A DNA stretch of 13,440 nt from an uncultured Brevundimonas sp. Its GTDB lineage: Bacteria; Pseudomonadota; Alphaproteobacteria; Caulobacterales; Caulobacteraceae. The DNA lies in contig NZ_CALTWS010000053.1 of assembly GCF_943913055.1 (NCBI RefSeq), positions 1-13,440 of the forward strand, in the 5' to 3' direction. The notes beneath the pieces are model-generated. The model had not been told where the DNA came from, searched no databases, and was given only the letters and a program-made list of their open reading frames with translations. Shown in pieces: positions 12,227-13,440 of this stretch (the stretch's first letter is position 1; the number at the start of each line of letters is the position of its first letter). The translations under genes were made by a program, and so were the position numbers.

Positions 12227-13339
12227 ATGCCCTTTCCCTTCGAAATATCCGCCACCGAGGGCCGCGCCCGTACCGGCGTGCTCAAGACCGCACGCGGCGA
12301 CATCCGCACCCCCGCCTTCATGCCGGTCGGTACGGCCGCCACGGTCAAGGCCATGACGGTCGATCAGGTCAGACAGACCGGGGCCGACATCCTGTTGGGC
12401 AACACCTATCACCTTATGCTGCGCCCCGGCCCGGAGCGGATGGAGCGGCTGGGCGGCCTTCACAAATTCATGGGCTGGGACAAGCCGATCCTGACTGACA
12501 GCGGCGGCTTTCAGGTCATGTCCCTGGCCGGCATTTCCAAGGTGAAGGAAGAGGCCGTCACCTTCTCCAGCCACATCGACGGCTCCAAACACGTCTTGAC
12601 GCCAGAACGCTCCATCGAGATCCAGGCCGACCGCATCGGGGCCGACATCTCGATGCAACTGGACCAGTGCGTCGCCTATCCGGCCGAAAAGGACGCGGCT
12701 CGCAAGGCCATGGAGCTGTCCATCCGCTGGGGCGCGCGGTCCAAGGCCCGGTTCGGCACGCGTGAGACGCAAGGTTTGTTCGGCATCCAGCAGGGCTCCA
12801 CCTTCGAGGACCTGCGTCGTCAGTCGTCCGAACAGCTTCAGGAGATCGGCTTCGACGGCTATGCGATCGGCGGCCTGGCCGTGGGCGAGGGCCATCAGGC
12901 CATGTGCGAGGTGCTGGACTATGCGCCCGACATGCTGCCCGCCGACCGCCCCCGCTATCTGATGGGTGTGGGCAAACCCATCGATCTGGTCGAGGCCGTG
13001 TATCGAGGGGTGGACATGTTCGACTGTGTTCTGCCCACACGTGCCGGTCGCCACGGCCAGGCCTGGACGTGGGATGGCCCGCTGAACCTGAAGAACGCCC
13101 GCTTTGCAGAGGATCAGGACCCGCTGGACCCTACCATCTCCTGCCCGGCCTCCAGCCAGTATTCAAAGGCCTATCTGCATCACCTGATCCGGGCGGACGA
13201 GATTCTCGGCAAGGTCCTGCTCAGCTGGCACAACATCGCCTTCTATCAGGCCCTGACGGCGGCGATGCGCGAGGCCATCCTGCACGGCCGGTTCGAGGCC
13301 TTCCGCCGCGACTTCCACGCGCGCCACGTCAGCAACTGA
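12227..13339 (+). CDS. tgt: tRNA-guanine transglycosylase Tgt with incomplete zinc site
   Basis: This 370-residue enzyme exchanges guanine 34 for preQ1 in tRNAs with GUN anticodons. The catalytic parts are intact: D91 in DSGGFQVMSL, GNTYHL (59-63), FGIQQGS, YAIGGLAVGE (212-221) and the nucleophile D266 in MFDCVLPTR. Numbering runs exactly two ahead of the E. coli enzyme (D89, D264). At the zinc site E. coli has C302, C304, C307 and H333; the equivalent positions here are I304, C306, S309 and H335, so two of the four ligands are missing although the surrounding motif (PLDP...CPAS...YSKAYLHHL) is well kept. The protein is otherwise full length. It starts immediately after the previous gene's stop codon. 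A sequencing error is unlikely because two separate codons differ and the frame holds. Confidence 0.95.
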   Translation: MPFPFEISATEGRARTGVLKTARGDIRTPAFMPVGTAATVKAMTVDQVRQTGADILLGNTYHLMLRPGPERMERLGGLHKFMGWDKPILTDSGGFQVMSLAGISKVKEEAVTFSSHIDGSKHVLTPERSIEIQADRIGADISMQLDQCVAYPAEKDAARKAMELSIRWGARSKARFGTRETQGLFGIQQGSTFEDLRRQSSEQLQEIGFDGYAIGGLAVGEGHQAMCEVLDYAPDMLPADRPRYLMGVGKPIDLVEAVYRGVDMFDCVLPTRAGRHGQAWTWDGPLNLKNARFAEDQDPLDPTISCPASSQYSKAYLHHLIRADEILGKVLLSWHNIAFYQALTAAMREAILHGRFEAFRRDFHARHVSN

Positions 13340-13370
13340 CGCGGTCTTCAGCGATCGTGGGAAATGGTGA

Positions 13371-13440
13371 TGGTACGTCCTCTCGGGCTCGAACCGAGGA
13401 CCCTCTGATTAAAAGTCAGATGCTCTAACCAACTGAGCTA
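13371..13440 (-). tRNA. tRNA-Lys (anticodon TTT), 5' end cut by the window edge
   Basis: On the minus strand the sequence shows the D-arm (GCTC ... GAGC), anticodon arm TCTGA-CTTTTAA-TCAGA with anticodon TTT, a five-base variable region GGGTC, T-arm CTCGG-TTCGAGC-CCGAG, the 3' acceptor strand AGGACGT, discriminator A and an encoded CCA at 13373-13371. The first seven bases of the acceptor stem lie beyond the right edge. It is convergent with tgt, 31 bp from the tgt stop. Confidence 0.95.

Noticed and set aside
11609..13054. Long open frame (481 codons) on the minus strand across tgt
   Set aside because: It is a GC-driven shadow of the nucleotidyltransferase-like gene and tgt, with His/Gly/Asp-rich low-information sequence and no family signature.

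Overview
The window reads as a chromosomal segment of a GC-rich alphaproteobacterium, most likely from the Caulobacterales (Brevundimonas/Caulobacter-like). This assignment is an inference from the GC-rich codon use, the class I lysyl-tRNA synthetase, the alphaproteobacterial styles of QueC, QueE and QueA, and the abundance of hybrid histidine kinases. No insertion sequence, phage module or CRISPR array is visible. Coding density is high and the longest gene-free stretch is about 200 bp.

Left part (1-4650): queE (5' part only) and queC lie on the minus strand with overlapping GTG/TGA codons. A roughly 200-bp divergent region carrying a spaced 10-bp direct repeat separates them from a plus-strand hybrid sensor kinase that has lost its phospho-acceptor histidine. 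The kinase 3' end overlaps by 26 bp the convergent end of an MBL/beta-CASP exonuclease-like gene. Divergent from that gene is a translationally coupled pair of hotdog thioesterases.

Middle part (4650-7390): a tandem pair of small helical paralogues of unknown function, a small multi-pass membrane protein preceded by a strong GC hairpin, an S24 (LexA/CI-like) self-cleaving repressor, and on the minus strand a secreted glycine-zipper/SH3b protein.

Right part (7390-13440): on the minus strand a PAS-PAS-DHp-REC protein that has an intact H-box but no ATPase domain, followed 37 bp downstream by lysK. Divergent from it is a plus-strand cluster of queA, a nucleotidyltransferase-like gene and tgt. 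A partial tRNA-Lys(UUU) on the minus strand ends the window.

Two themes emerge. First, queuosine tRNA modification: QueE and QueC make the 7-deazaguanine base, Tgt inserts it into tRNA and QueA elaborates it, so both ends of the window serve one pathway; Tgt here has lost two of its four structural zinc ligands. Second, signalling: two atypical hybrid kinases about 6.5 kb apart are incomplete in complementary ways, one lacking the histidine and the other lacking the ATPase domain. The tandem small paralogues (4712-5492) are the most clearly uncharacterised genes. I did not find a convincing large new defence or mobile system.
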